The notes: generated by a model from the letters alone, not told the origin. Numbered from the stretch's first letter, positions 34,081-42,905 are shown. The stretch: 64,000 nucleotides of DNA from Spirochaetales bacterium (GCA_002688185.1 NZCE01000039.1:1-64000), one strand, 5' to 3'. Numbers and translations are program-made.

Positions 34081-35498
34081 TATTCTCCCCTCTCAACTAA
34101 TCTAAGATCAGCATTCTCGCCCCGGAGCTCGCTGCGGAGGATCTTGCCGGTGGCGCTCTTCGGCAGCGAATCAGCAAACTCAACAACTTTCGGCTGCTTG
34201 TACGGCGCGACCGTTGCCGCGCAGTGATCTATCACATCCCGTCCGGTCAACTGCTCTCCCTCCTTAAGCACCACAAACGCTTTCACAAATTCATCGCCTC
34301 GTTTGTCGTTCGCCGCTACCACCGCGGCTTCCGCCACCTTTGGATGGAGCATGATAACCTCTTCTACCTCTCGCGGCGAAATATTGAACCCGCCCCGGAT
34401 TATAAGATCCTTTTTCCGGTCGGTGATAAAAAAGAACCCGTCCTCATCACGGTACCCAAGGTCTCCCGTGTAGAACCAACCGTCTGCATTGATTGCCGCT
34501 CCCGTTGCCTCGTCATTATTCCAGTATCCGGGAGTTACGGTAGCGCTTCTGATAACGATCTCTCCCACCTCACCCACATCAAGTTCTTTGTCTTCCTCTC
34601 CCCAAATCGTCATTTCCACGCCTTCAGCTGGAGGGCCAATACTTCCCTCCTTAAAGACGCCGCCGGCCCCGTTACAGGAGACGCTTGACGTCGTCTCGGT
34701 GAGTCCATATCCCTCTATAATTTGGGTATCAAACGTATCCATAAACTCGCGTAAGGTAGCGAGGGGTAGCGGCGCTCCCCCGGACACGCAAAACTTGAGA
34801 CTTTTTGGAATACTTGTTTTGCGAGACCGGGAAATGGTGAGTAAATGCTGATACATGCTCGGGATTGCAGGCATAATAGTCGCTTTGTTGTCGGCTATCA
34901 CGTCAAGGAGCGTTTGCGGGCTGTATTGCGGGATCATTACCAGGCATGCGCCGTTATTGATGGTCACAACCAAGGAATTGGCGAGACCGTATACGTGATA
35001 AAAGGGCAGAACACCGATTACGCGGTCTTCATGGGTAAAAGGAATAAGTGAATTTACCACCGTATTGCACTGGAAATGAAAGTTTTTATGGGCAAGGGCA
35101 ACGCCTTTAGGATTGCCTGTTGTGCCGGACGTGTAGAGGATAACAGCCGGGTCATGCTCATCAACAGGAACCGCATTATAATTGCGAGAACCCTTTGCCA
35201 TCAACTCGCTCAAAGGAAGAGTACCCACCGCGCGAGCGCCGTTCCTCCCCTGGCGTGGCGCCTGTGCAACCTGAATGTCCGCCTCGGTCGCGGCGTTCCG
35301 GTCCACGCGGACGTCTGCCCCCGCAATAATGCCCATGTTTTTGCTGCGTTGAATGATGACGGTGTCTGGAACGACGGTGGTCGAGAGCTGGTATTTGCCG
35401 GCAATCCGCCCCTCGGCCACGGCGGCTCCATATGACACCACATCCAAAGCGTCCCCTTCCGGATTATAGATTAGCCGCCAGTTTTTTGACTCAGGCAT
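34080..35498 (-). CDS. Chimera: lipoate-ligase-like N-terminal part + acyl-CoA synthetase catalytic body
   Basis: The first ~91 residues (NWRLIYNPEGDALDVVSYG, then APRQGRNGARAV, perhaps equivalent to the RRPTGGRAV loop) do not belong to an acyl-CoA synthetase. From residue 92 (GTLPLSELMAKGS) the ANL family continues to its normal end: P-loop YTSGTTGNPKG (~122-132), EGYGLTETTSS, WFYTGDLGYRDEDGFFFITDR, and the catalytic lysine of PKSATGKILRSEL. The ANL N-terminal ~143 residues are found at the start of the next gene. It lies 2 bases after the symporter gene. A split enzyme of two polypeptides or a non-functional recombinant are both possible. Confidence 0.8.
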   Translation of the reverse strand: MPESKNWRLIYNPEGDALDVVSYGAAVAEGRIAGKYQLSTTVVPDTVIIQRSKNMGIIAGADVRVDRNAATEADIQVAQAPRQGRNGARAVGTLPLSELMAKGSRNYNAVPVDEHDPAVILYTSGTTGNPKGVALAHKNFHFQCNTVVNSLIPFTHEDRVIGVLPFYHVYGLANSLVVTINNGACLVMIPQYSPQTLLDVIADNKATIMPAIPSMYQHLLTISRSRKTSIPKSLKFCVSGGAPLPLATLREFMDTFDTQIIEGYGLTETTSSVSCNGAGGVFKEGSIGPPAEGVEMTIWGEEDKELDVGEVGEIVIRSATVTPGYWNNDEATGAAINADGWFYTGDLGYRDEDGFFFITDRKKDLIIRGGFNISPREVEEVIMLHPKVAEAAVVAANDKRGDEFVKAFVVLKEGEQLTGRDVIDHCAATVAPYKQPKVVEFADSLPKSATGKILRSELRGENADLRLVERGE

Positions 35499-35500
35499 GC

Positions 35501-37045
35501 TCAGCTCCTGGTTTCAGCCCTAAGATATTCACTCACTTCGTCAAAAAACTGATGCTCAATTGCCTCCGAAGGCCTGGGGGTAAGCTTGCTCACGACGATG
35601 TAAACGATGGTATTTAAGATCAAGCTCGGTAAGACCGGACTTCCGCCCACCGCGAGAATTCTCTCACCCCCTACCACGATAACAAAAGAGAGCACCAGGT
35701 AGATTACCCCTGTCAGCGTTCCGGCAATGGCGCCTTGTTTTGTGCCGCGCTTCCATAACAAGCCACCAACAAGTGCCGGTGCCCATTGGGCAAAACCCGG
35801 TACACTCACGTCGGTAAGATAGAGAGCCATTGCTCCCTCCCGGAGAAAAGTCACTCCTAAGCTTGCTAAAACTATTACGATCACCGCCCATCTGGCCCAG
35901 TTGGTAATCTGCTTATCGGAAGCTTCGGGTTTGAACAGACCTTGGATGACGTCTCTGCTGACAATTACACTAGAGGTCATGAGTTGCACCGCAGCCGTGC
36001 TTATAGCGGCCGCAATAACTCCAAGCAAAACGTATGCGCCAAACCACGACGGCAGGTTCCGCGTAATGACGGTCTGCACGACTCTGTCGGCCTCAATTTG
36101 CAGCTCTACGTTGTTGGCTGCGGCCTCCGCGGCAAGTTCTTCTACCGGAAGTGCCGCCGGGGCGACGATTGAGCCCCAAACGAAAGGAATAATGTAGAAG
36201 AAAAGACCGCCAAACACAAAGATTAAAAGAGGGAACCACTTGAACAGCGATTTGTCGCGTGCGGTCATGCACCCTATTGAGATATGCGGCCAGCTAAAAG
36301 CAAGAAGCCCCACGAAAAAATACCCGAACAATTTGATGGAGGAAAAAAAGCTCTGCGGTCCGGGCGCAGAAAGCATCTCAGGACTACGTCTTTTTAGAAT
36401 CTCAACCGCCTGAACCAAGCCGCCGTCTGGAAAAAGCTTGGAAACTACCCAGATAAGGCTTCCCAGGAGGGCGGTCACATACACTATTCCAAGGAATATG
36501 TTGACCCACGCCACGATTCTCATACCACCCAAAAGAACAAGCGCGATGAGAATCACCGCCGCGTAGGCCGCCCCCCAGATGGCCGGATAACCCGTAAGCG
36601 CGTTGAAGCCCGCACCGACACCCATGGGCTGGATCGAAACATACGGTACGATAAAGGCGAGAATGCTCACCGATATTATGAACCGCAATCCTTTGGACTC
36701 GTAGCGTTCCGCCAATAGCTCCACCGGTGAAAGAAATCGATTGATTTTAGCAAGGGCCCAAAGCCTCGGACCAAGAAACATATATAATCCGGCGAATCCG
36801 GCGACGCTTCCCCAAATAAAGACTACGTACCCGGGACCCTGCGTGTAAAGAAAGCCAGGAAAGCCATAGAAGGTCCAAGCCGAAGAGACGGCAAACAGAA
36901 CGAAGAAAAACATGACGACTACGCCGATTGTTCGGCCACCAAGCATAAAATCTTCGGCCGTTTTTGCGGAGATCTTGTACCCATATGCCGCCATTAGGAC
37001 AATAACGGCCCCAAAAAGGGCCAATGCTATAATAGTAATTGCCAC
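35501..37045 (-). CDS. Sodium:solute symporter (SSS family)
   Basis: A polytopic membrane protein of 514 residues with about 13 membrane segments. The core ISAKTAEDFMLGGRTIGVVVMFFFVLFAVSSAWTFYGFPG is typical of SSS transporters, close to carboxylate, proline or pantothenate carriers. Later GVIAAAISTAAVQLMTSSVIVSRDV is the conserved segment near the sodium site. The substrate is not certain; a monocarboxylate would fit the acyl-CoA synthetase and 2-oxoacid dehydrogenase genes around it. It follows the small membrane protein gene by 9 bases. Confidence 0.88.
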   Translation of the reverse strand: MAITIIALALFGAVIVLMAAYGYKISAKTAEDFMLGGRTIGVVVMFFFVLFAVSSAWTFYGFPGFLYTQGPGYVVFIWGSVAGFAGLYMFLGPRLWALAKINRFLSPVELLAERYESKGLRFIISVSILAFIVPYVSIQPMGVGAGFNALTGYPAIWGAAYAAVILIALVLLGGMRIVAWVNIFLGIVYVTALLGSLIWVVSKLFPDGGLVQAVEILKRRSPEMLSAPGPQSFFSSIKLFGYFFVGLLAFSWPHISIGCMTARDKSLFKWFPLLIFVFGGLFFYIIPFVWGSIVAPAALPVEELAAEAAANNVELQIEADRVVQTVITRNLPSWFGAYVLLGVIAAAISTAAVQLMTSSVIVSRDVIQGLFKPEASDKQITNWARWAVIVIVLASLGVTFLREGAMALYLTDVSVPGFAQWAPALVGGLLWKRGTKQGAIAGTLTGVIYLVLSFVIVVGGERILAVGGSPVLPSLILNTIVYIVVSKLTPRPSEAIEHQFFDEVSEYLRAETRS

Positions 37046-37054
37046 GGGCTCCTC

Positions 37055-37288
37055 CTATCGGTACGGCCAAAAGAAAAAGAAATAGATGATGTAGGCAACC
37101 AGCCAAAAAAACACAAAAATGATTCCCGAAATCAGAGGCATAGTCATCCAGCCGAACACTACTATCGGCTCTCCGGATTGTGGCGCTTCCATACCGCCCA
37201 TAAACAGAAAGACGATGAACCCAATGATTGATACCAGGAGCGCAATCAAATAGATACGCCCCGCCGCGTGACGTGTCATTTCCTTCAT
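37055..37288 (-). CDS. Small two-helix membrane protein paired with the symporter
   Basis: A 77-residue protein with two hydrophobic segments (YLIALLVSIIGFIVFLFMGG and PLISGIIFVFFWLVAYIIYFFFFWPY). Small membrane proteins of this kind often precede SSS symporters and are thought to be accessory subunits. It lies 9 bases before the symporter start in transcription order and 55 bases after the lipoyl-KAS III gene. Confidence 0.75.
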   Translation of the reverse strand: MKEMTRHAAGRIYLIALLVSIIGFIVFLFMGGMEAPQSGEPIVVFGWMTMPLISGIIFVFFWLVAYIIYFFFFWPYR

Positions 37289-37295
37289 GTGCGCA

Positions 37296-37301
37296 ATTAT
37301 A
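37296..37301 (-). promoter_or_regulatory. Possible -10 box for the small membrane protein/symporter genes
   Basis: TATAAT reads on the minus strand in the 55-base spacer, ending 7 bases before the ATG at 37288. If used, transcription would begin at or next to the start codon, giving a leaderless mRNA. No convincing -35 box is visible at 17 bases, so this is weak. Confidence 0.25.
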
Positions 37302-37343
37302 CTCTAAAAAATTAGTTTCCGGGAAGGTGGAGTTTATATCGGA

Positions 37344-38843
37344 CTACTTCCAAGTGACGACGCAGCCGGCAGCCGTTAGCCCGGCTCCAACGGCGCATAG
37401 AAGCAGCTTGTCTCCGCTTGCGACTACCTGTTTTTTTTCAAGATCCTTCAACGCCAGAGGGATCGATGCCGCCGATGTATTACCCAGATGTCTGATATTT
37501 GAGAAAAATCTCTCGGGCAATGCCTTGATTCGCTGGGCCACGCTCTTGAGAATTCTCTGATTTGCCTGGTGGGGCACGAACCATCTGACGTCTTTGAGGG
37601 CAAGGCGTGCCTTTGTGGCTACCGACTCGATAATTTGCGAAAAGTTGGTAACGGCACTTCTAAACATCCGGCCGCCATCCATATACCAGAACTCGTCCTT
37701 CTCAGACGCCATTCTGCGTGGGGGCATTTCCGATCCGCCTGCCTTGCGATAGATGATATCGTAGCCGGTTGAATCCGCCCTGAGCACGATATCCGTCAGT
37801 ATGTGACCCACCCGTTCCGAAGATAGCACGGCCGCGCCCGCACCATCTCCAAAGAGAAACGCGGTCGCTCGATCAGTCTGGTCGGTATATACGCTCATAG
37901 TCTCCGCCGCAATTACTAGAATATTTTTGCACGTGCGAGTCCTGAGGAATTGCTGCGCTACGGATAACGCGTAGAGCCAGCCGCTGCAAGCCGCCTGCAT
38001 GTCAAACGCAGGGATGTTTTCGCACCCGAGTCTCTGCTGTACCGCACACGCTGTAGCCGGCAACGGCATATCGGGGGTTGTGGTCGCGAGGATAATCATA
38101 TCGATATCGCTAATTCTTAGCCCTGAGTTTTCAATCGCTTCCTCGGCAGCGGCCACCGCCATATCGGATGTCTTTTCTGCGTCCACCCATCGGCGTTCCT
38201 TAATACCGGTGACTTTTTCAATATATGATTCGCTTATGTCGGGGAAATGGGGCGCGAAAATGCTGTTGCTAACGATTTTTTGAGGCACGTAAGCTCCCAT
38301 GCCCGCGATATAACTTACAATTGTTTTGCCATCATCTTGAGTGGCCTCATCAGCTTCCGTACGCAGATGGCGCTCAACATCATCTGCGGTAAGCCGGCCA
38401 TCCGGGCCGGTGCCCGGTATCTGTTTTGCTTCATCATCAGAAATCGCTCTGTCGCGGAGAAGTTTTTTTGCCCTAGGGCTGATAGAAATGCGAGATCTAG
38501 CTGCGTTTACCACGCCCTTCCCATTGCCTCCGTTAATGATCGCCGGCGCGGCCTCGTTCTGCTGCTGTAATAAATGCCGAACATTTGCATCGACGGTTTT
38601 CATGTCCAGCAACGGCGCCTTAACCTCTACAACGTCACCGGGTTTTGCTCTGAGGGAAAGTATTTCTCCCTCGCACGGCGCCTCAAACTCCCATACCGAT
38701 TTTTCCGTCTCAATTTCAGCAATATGCTGTCCTTTCTGAACAGTCTCGCCAGGTTCTACCAGCCAATTCACAAGTATTCCGTCTATAATGGATTCTCCAG
38801 TAAATGGCATTGGTATAGTCACAACGAATTCGTGAGAACTCAT
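37344..38843 (-). CDS. Fusion: lipoyl domain + E3-binding-type domain + 3-ketoacyl-ACP synthase III (FabH-like)
   Basis: 499 residues with three parts. Residues 1-80 are a lipoyl domain with the lipoylation lysine K48 in EIETEKSVWEF. Residues ~117-160 are a peripheral subunit-binding domain (SISPRAKKLL, then GTGPDGRLTADDVERHL). Residues ~173-499 are a complete KAS III with Cys286 in AACSGWLYAL, His425 in VPHQANQR and Asn455 in LGNTSAAS. E2 proteins carry the first two parts before an acyltransferase core with a HxxxDG motif. That core is absent here and KAS III takes its place. AGGAG lies 7 bases before the ATG at 38843. It follows the E1 gene by 10 bases. Direct acyl transfer from lipoyl to KAS III is inference. 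Confidence 0.92.
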   Translation of the reverse strand: MSSHEFVVTIPMPFTGESIIDGILVNWLVEPGETVQKGQHIAEIETEKSVWEFEAPCEGEILSLRAKPGDVVEVKAPLLDMKTVDANVRHLLQQQNEAAPAIINGGNGKGVVNAARSRISISPRAKKLLRDRAISDDEAKQIPGTGPDGRLTADDVERHLRTEADEATQDDGKTIVSYIAGMGAYVPQKIVSNSIFAPHFPDISESYIEKVTGIKERRWVDAEKTSDMAVAAAEEAIENSGLRISDIDMIILATTTPDMPLPATACAVQQRLGCENIPAFDMQAACSGWLYALSVAQQFLRTRTCKNILVIAAETMSVYTDQTDRATAFLFGDGAGAAVLSSERVGHILTDIVLRADSTGYDIIYRKAGGSEMPPRRMASEKDEFWYMDGGRMFRSAVTNFSQIIESVATKARLALKDVRWFVPHQANQRILKSVAQRIKALPERFFSNIRHLGNTSAASIPLALKDLEKKQVVASGDKLLLCAVGAGLTAAGCVVTWK

Positions 38844-38853
38844 ATTTATTCTC

Positions 38854-40830
38854 CTACATTGATAGAAGTCTCTGTATTGTTTCCGCGATTGATTCCCGGC
38901 CTGGACGATACACTTCCTCAAGTTCAGGTGCGAACGGAACGGGTGTGTCCGGTGGGGTAAAAAGCATGGGCGGCGCATCTAGTTCAAAAAATACCTTTTC
39001 AAGAATTCCGGATATTATCCAAGATCCAATGCTACATGCGCCCCAAGATTCGTGGACGACCAGCAATCTGTGAGTTTTAGTCACGGATTCGGCCAATGTA
39101 TCCCAATCAAACGGCTTTAATATCCTCGGATCAATAATCTCTATCGAAGCGTCCAGCCGCTTCTCCACCGCTTGCACCGCGGCGATGACTTCATGAAACA
39201 TCGCACCATAGGCAAGTATTGTCAAATTATCACCTGCTTTGTGCACGCGCGCCTTTTCAAGCCGCTCTATTTCTCCCGTAAAAGTCACGTTTCCCCGCAG
39301 CCGCCTATGGAGAAACTTGTTTTCAAAGAACAGCACCGGATTGTCATCGTAGATAGAACCAAGGAGAAGTGAAAAATAGTCCTCGACGACGGACGGATAG
39401 ACCAACTTCAAACCAGGAAATGTGCCGTAGAGGCCCTCGAGATCCTCCGAATGGAAAGGACCGTAGCTCAATCCCCCTCCTCCCGGCATCCGAATAGTAA
39501 GGGGCAGCCGCCTGCCCGTCCTGAAAAAGAAAGTGCCGGCGTTTACGCATATTTGTGTTATCGCATCGGTGCTAAAATCGGAAAATTGCATTTCCACCAC
39601 AGGTCGCAATCCCATCTCAGAGGCACCAATGGCAAATCCGCAGAATCCCGATTCTGCCAACGGCATGTCGATCACTTGGCCCCGTCCAAACTCTTTAAAA
39701 AGGTCCTTTGTGGCCTTGAACGGACCTCCAAAATACCCTATATCTTCACCAATTAAAAAAACATTGCTGTCATGAGCCAAGGCATGATGAAGTGCGTGAT
39801 TAACAGCTTGCACCGGAGTTAAGTTTTCGCCACTGTGGGGTGGCAAAGTAATATCCGGCTTCGTCTCAGCGAAAACGTTCCATCCAATGGAAGAAGGATT
39901 AATCTTCTCAGCCTGCAGGGCTCTATTGGACTCGTCATCAATCTTCCGATCCCATTTTTCTTCAAGATTTTGCATTTCGGACTCAGACTGAATCCCTTCA
40001 CTAACAATTTTAGACCGCGCCATCGGGACCGGATCTTCTCTTTTCCATGTATTGAGCTCATCCGCCGGCACATATTCGGCCTTATCGTACGCCGCATGAC
40101 CCGATAGACGGTAGGTGTCTGCCTGCAAAATAAACGGCTCACCCGTGCTTCTCATTTCTTGTACTATATCATTGACCTCACGACATACCAGCGATACGTC
40201 GGTTGCTTTTATCTTCTTGCCCTTTATCCCGTATCCGGCGGATCTCAGGGAAAGATCAGAGCATTTGAATTGGAGAGAGTTTGGCGTAGAATACGCCCAT
40301 TGATTGTTTTCAATAAAAAAAAGTACAGGAATACCCAGAACCGAGGCAATGTTTATTGATTCATGAAAATCGCCTGTGCTCGTGCCTCCATCTCCAATAA
40401 TTGCCAGTCCGATAGAGTTTTTTCCCTGCTTCCGCCTGGCGTACGTTGCCCCAACAACATTTGGCAGCATGGCCCCCAAATGGCTCACCATCGGTAGCAG
40501 ACCCCGCTCAGGTATACCGTGGTGGACGTTTCCGTCCTTTCCCTGTGTTGCGCTGTCTTTATTTGCTATGTAATGTGAAAAAAGATGATAGATGGACACC
40601 CCCCAGATGAGATATCCTGCAAAATCCCGTTGCATAAAATTGCAGACGTCAGTTTCAGGGTTCAGCGTTGAAACAGCACCTACTATCGCCGCCTCGTTCC
40701 CTTCTCCCGACGTGACGGTACCCTTTACTATGCCCTGCCTATAGAGCTCTATCAGCCTATCTTCACACTTGCGAGACATGTACATATACTTGTACATCCG
40801 AAGCAGGGCATTGAGTTCATGCAAAGGCAT
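38854..40830 (-). CDS. Fused alpha-beta 2-oxoacid dehydrogenase E1 component
   Basis: A thiamine diphosphate-dependent decarboxylase of 658 residues in which E1 alpha (~1-325) and E1 beta (~335-658) are one chain. The alpha part has the ThDP motif IIGDGGTSTGDFHESINIASVLGIPVLFFIENNQWAYST (GDG at 146-148, NN at 175-176). The beta part has GEDIGYFGGPFKATKDL, then DMPLAESGFCGFAIGASEMG, and the C-terminal transketolase-like fold with VVHESWGACSIGSWI. The family oxidises pyruvate, acetoin or branched 2-oxoacids and reductively acylates a lipoyl domain; the substrate here is open. GGGGAG lies 3 bases before the ATG. It is the first gene of the operon. Confidence 0.93.
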   Translation of the reverse strand: MPLHELNALLRMYKYMYMSRKCEDRLIELYRQGIVKGTVTSGEGNEAAIVGAVSTLNPETDVCNFMQRDFAGYLIWGVSIYHLFSHYIANKDSATQGKDGNVHHGIPERGLLPMVSHLGAMLPNVVGATYARRKQGKNSIGLAIIGDGGTSTGDFHESINIASVLGIPVLFFIENNQWAYSTPNSLQFKCSDLSLRSAGYGIKGKKIKATDVSLVCREVNDIVQEMRSTGEPFILQADTYRLSGHAAYDKAEYVPADELNTWKREDPVPMARSKIVSEGIQSESEMQNLEEKWDRKIDDESNRALQAEKINPSSIGWNVFAETKPDITLPPHSGENLTPVQAVNHALHHALAHDSNVFLIGEDIGYFGGPFKATKDLFKEFGRGQVIDMPLAESGFCGFAIGASEMGLRPVVEMQFSDFSTDAITQICVNAGTFFFRTGRRLPLTIRMPGGGGLSYGPFHSEDLEGLYGTFPGLKLVYPSVVEDYFSLLLGSIYDDNPVLFFENKFLHRRLRGNVTFTGEIERLEKARVHKAGDNLTILAYGAMFHEVIAAVQAVEKRLDASIEIIDPRILKPFDWDTLAESVTKTHRLLVVHESWGACSIGSWIISGILEKVFFELDAPPMLFTPPDTPVPFAPELEEVYRPGRESIAETIQRLLSM

Positions 40831-40880
40831 ATTCTCCCCATTGGTGCAAACATAGCTATTGAAGGTGTCTCACAACCCAC

Positions 40881-40899
40881 CGTAACTTCCCGGGTTACG
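40881..40899. promoter_or_regulatory. Inverted repeat upstream of the E1 operon
   Basis: CGTAAC (40881-40886) and GTTACG (40894-40899) form a 6-bp inverted repeat 51 bases upstream of the E1 start. This is the size and position of an operator for a dimeric regulator. The rest of the 40831-41099 gap holds a tandem repeat; no promoter boxes stand out. Confidence 0.3.
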
Positions 40900-41052
40900 C
40901 TATATATGGTGTCCCTCATTAAATATCCCCACACAATTGGGGTCGCGTGAAGTGTCGTGCGGCACCCAATCCTGGTTATGCAACGGCCTCATTTGCACTT
41001 GAGAATAGCATCTTCCCGCAAAATCATCAAGTAAAACTTATGTAATGCAAAT

Positions 41053-41097
41053 CGGTCGGGCGGCCAGCGGTCGGGCGGCCAGCGATCGGGTCGGTCG
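41053..41097. repeat. 15-bp tandem repeat, about three copies
   Basis: The unit CGGTCGGGCGGCCAG is perfect at 41053-41067 and 41068-41082, and a degenerate third copy runs to 41097, ending next to the stop of the CheA-like gene. It lies between two operons of the same orientation and may mark slipped-strand expansion. Confidence 0.65.
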
Positions 41098-41099
41098 AC

Positions 41100-42905
41100 T
41101 CAAGATCCCACTACCGCACCCGGCGAAAGATAGAGAAACTCCCTCTTTTCAGATCCAATCCGGACGGAGTGCCGGTGTTTCTGCTGCCGTAGTTTATCTG
41201 CATCGCTGTCAGGCATATCGTGCTCAAAAAGTAAATCGTCCGCTAAGAAGCACGCCTGCTTCTGTAGATGGCTCGTAACTATCGCATATCGGCCCAAAGA
41301 TGGTGTCGTCGCAGCAACTGCAGGACGGTCGGCAGCAAACGCTGGAATGCGCCGATAAAATATTCTCTCTTTCCGGTCCTTCTGCAAATCTCCCTGGGTA
41401 AGACGTTCAATATGTTCCACCGCACCCGTTGGCAAGGCATACAGCAACTTTCCGAATCTAAAAAACAGGAGCTGCGAGTAGGTCGCACCACGTGGAACCG
41501 AAATGGTAAACGCAGAGCCCTTGCCGACGGCAGTCGATACAGTCACAATACCGCCCACAGACCGTATCCGCTGGACGACTAGATCGAGCCCGACCCCCCT
41601 GCCGGAGAGGTCAGTGGCCTCCTCCAGCGTGGTAAATCCGGGCCTGCTCAACATATCAATGAGGCCGTCCGATTTTCTAATCTGGTGACTTAGCTCGGCT
41701 GAACGCCGCCGTATTAAGGCTTCATCGATACCTTTGCCGTCGTCCCTGACTACGATTTCAATCCGTTCTCCTTTCACGCCGGCAATAACCTGCACTGATC
41801 CTTTTGCGGGCTTCCTGCTACCGGCTCTTTCGGCAGGAGACTCTACTCCGTGATCAATAGCGTTCCGTACCAGGTGATTGAGAGGATCGGACAGGATGGT
41901 GAGTAGACGGCGGTCTATCTCAACGTGCTCCCCTTCAAAGTCGATTGACAGCTCCTTGCCAAGTTGGGCAGAAATGTCGGTGGCCAACTCTTCAAGGCGG
42001 CTAAACTCCTCGTCCAGGCGCGAAACTCGTACCGATTTAAGCTCACCGATTATGTTTTGGCTCAGGTCGATCGTATTTGCCAAATCGATGCCGCCACGCT
42101 CAGGCGAAAGCTGAAGCTCTTTAAGCGCCATATTGAGCTCATTTGCGTATTCCGATAGCCGGGTTATTTTTTGCTCTGAGATTCTAAAAAAAGACGGAGC
42201 CTCAATGGCCAGTGCCTCACGGGCTCCAAGGATGTTTCCCGTCGGCTGAAAATCCAATATTTCTATCTGCGCGCCGGTGACCTGATCGATGTCAACACAC
42301 GCATAGATCGCGTCTTCGCGGATATCTGCTGTGAGATAAAACGACAGATCCAAAAAAACCCTGTCCTCAGTCGACTGAATCGGCGGCTGCATACGAATAA
42401 CATTTGAGATTTGTTCGAGATTGCTGAGTATTAAGTACGCTCTAGCCTTTTTCATGGGAGCTTTATCATCGAGTTGGCAACGTACCCGATAGAAGCGGTC
42501 TCCGCGGCGGTGCGCCTCATTCAGCAGCTTTTTTTCAAACATGTTAAAAAGTGGTGTTTGAGACCCGGTGATATCAGCCTCAGGCTCATTAACATCGCTT
42601 ATTGCCTTCTGTAACTTCCCGAGTTGCTGCTCAATTGCAGCTACTGAGCTTTTGTCCAGCATGGTTATTTCACGCCTTGCTTTATCGAGCCCGCTTTCTA
42701 GCTCGTGGGCAATAGATGTTACCTCACGGAAGCGCAAATAGGATCCTTCAGACTTTATGGAATGAATACACCGGAAAAGCTCGTGAATATCCTCGCTCTT
42801 CTGGCTGCCCTGTTTCAGACGCCTGACAAGAGCATCGGCGTGCTGAAGGTACCTTCTGCTATCCGCGGCAAATCGCTCGCGTGGTTTACTCTTTTCTGAT
42901 TCCAT
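41100..42905 (-). CDS. CheA-like histidine kinase
   Basis: 601 residues. An HPt domain carries the phosphorylatable H48 in IHSIKSEGSYLRF. A P2-like domain follows (~125-230, YRVRCQLDDKAPMKKARAYLILSNLEQ), then a dimerisation helix pair (~240-310). The kinase core has N box HLVRNAIDHGVES, F/G boxes VVRDDGKGID and LSGRGVGLDLV. A divergent CheW-like end follows (~465-590). CheA phosphorylates CheY to control motor switching. No cheW, cheY or receptor gene is nearby, so it could be the main CheA or a special-purpose copy. It is the last gene of the fla operon block, 14 bases after the preceding gene. Confidence 0.82.
   Translation of the reverse strand: MESEKSKPRERFAADSRRYLQHADALVRRLKQGSQKSEDIHELFRCIHSIKSEGSYLRFREVTSIAHELESGLDKARREITMLDKSSVAAIEQQLGKLQKAISDVNEPEADITGSQTPLFNMFEKKLLNEAHRRGDRFYRVRCQLDDKAPMKKARAYLILSNLEQISNVIRMQPPIQSTEDRVFLDLSFYLTADIREDAIYACVDIDQVTGAQIEILDFQPTGNILGAREALAIEAPSFFRISEQKITRLSEYANELNMALKELQLSPERGGIDLANTIDLSQNIIGELKSVRVSRLDEEFSRLEELATDISAQLGKELSIDFEGEHVEIDRRLLTILSDPLNHLVRNAIDHGVESPAERAGSRKPAKGSVQVIAGVKGERIEIVVRDDGKGIDEALIRRRSAELSHQIRKSDGLIDMLSRPGFTTLEEATDLSGRGVGLDLVVQRIRSVGGIVTVSTAVGKGSAFTISVPRGATYSQLLFFRFGKLLYALPTGAVEHIERLTQGDLQKDRKERIFYRRIPAFAADRPAVAATTPSLGRYAIVTSHLQKQACFLADDLLFEHDMPDSDADKLRQQKHRHSVRIGSEKREFLYLSPGAVVGS

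Noticed and set aside
38844..38978. Longer N-terminus for the lipoyl-KAS III gene
   Set aside because: The frame is open to 38978, but that part overlaps the E1 gene, has no conserved sequence, and the ATG at 38843 has AGGAG 7 bases upstream and begins right at the lipoyl domain.
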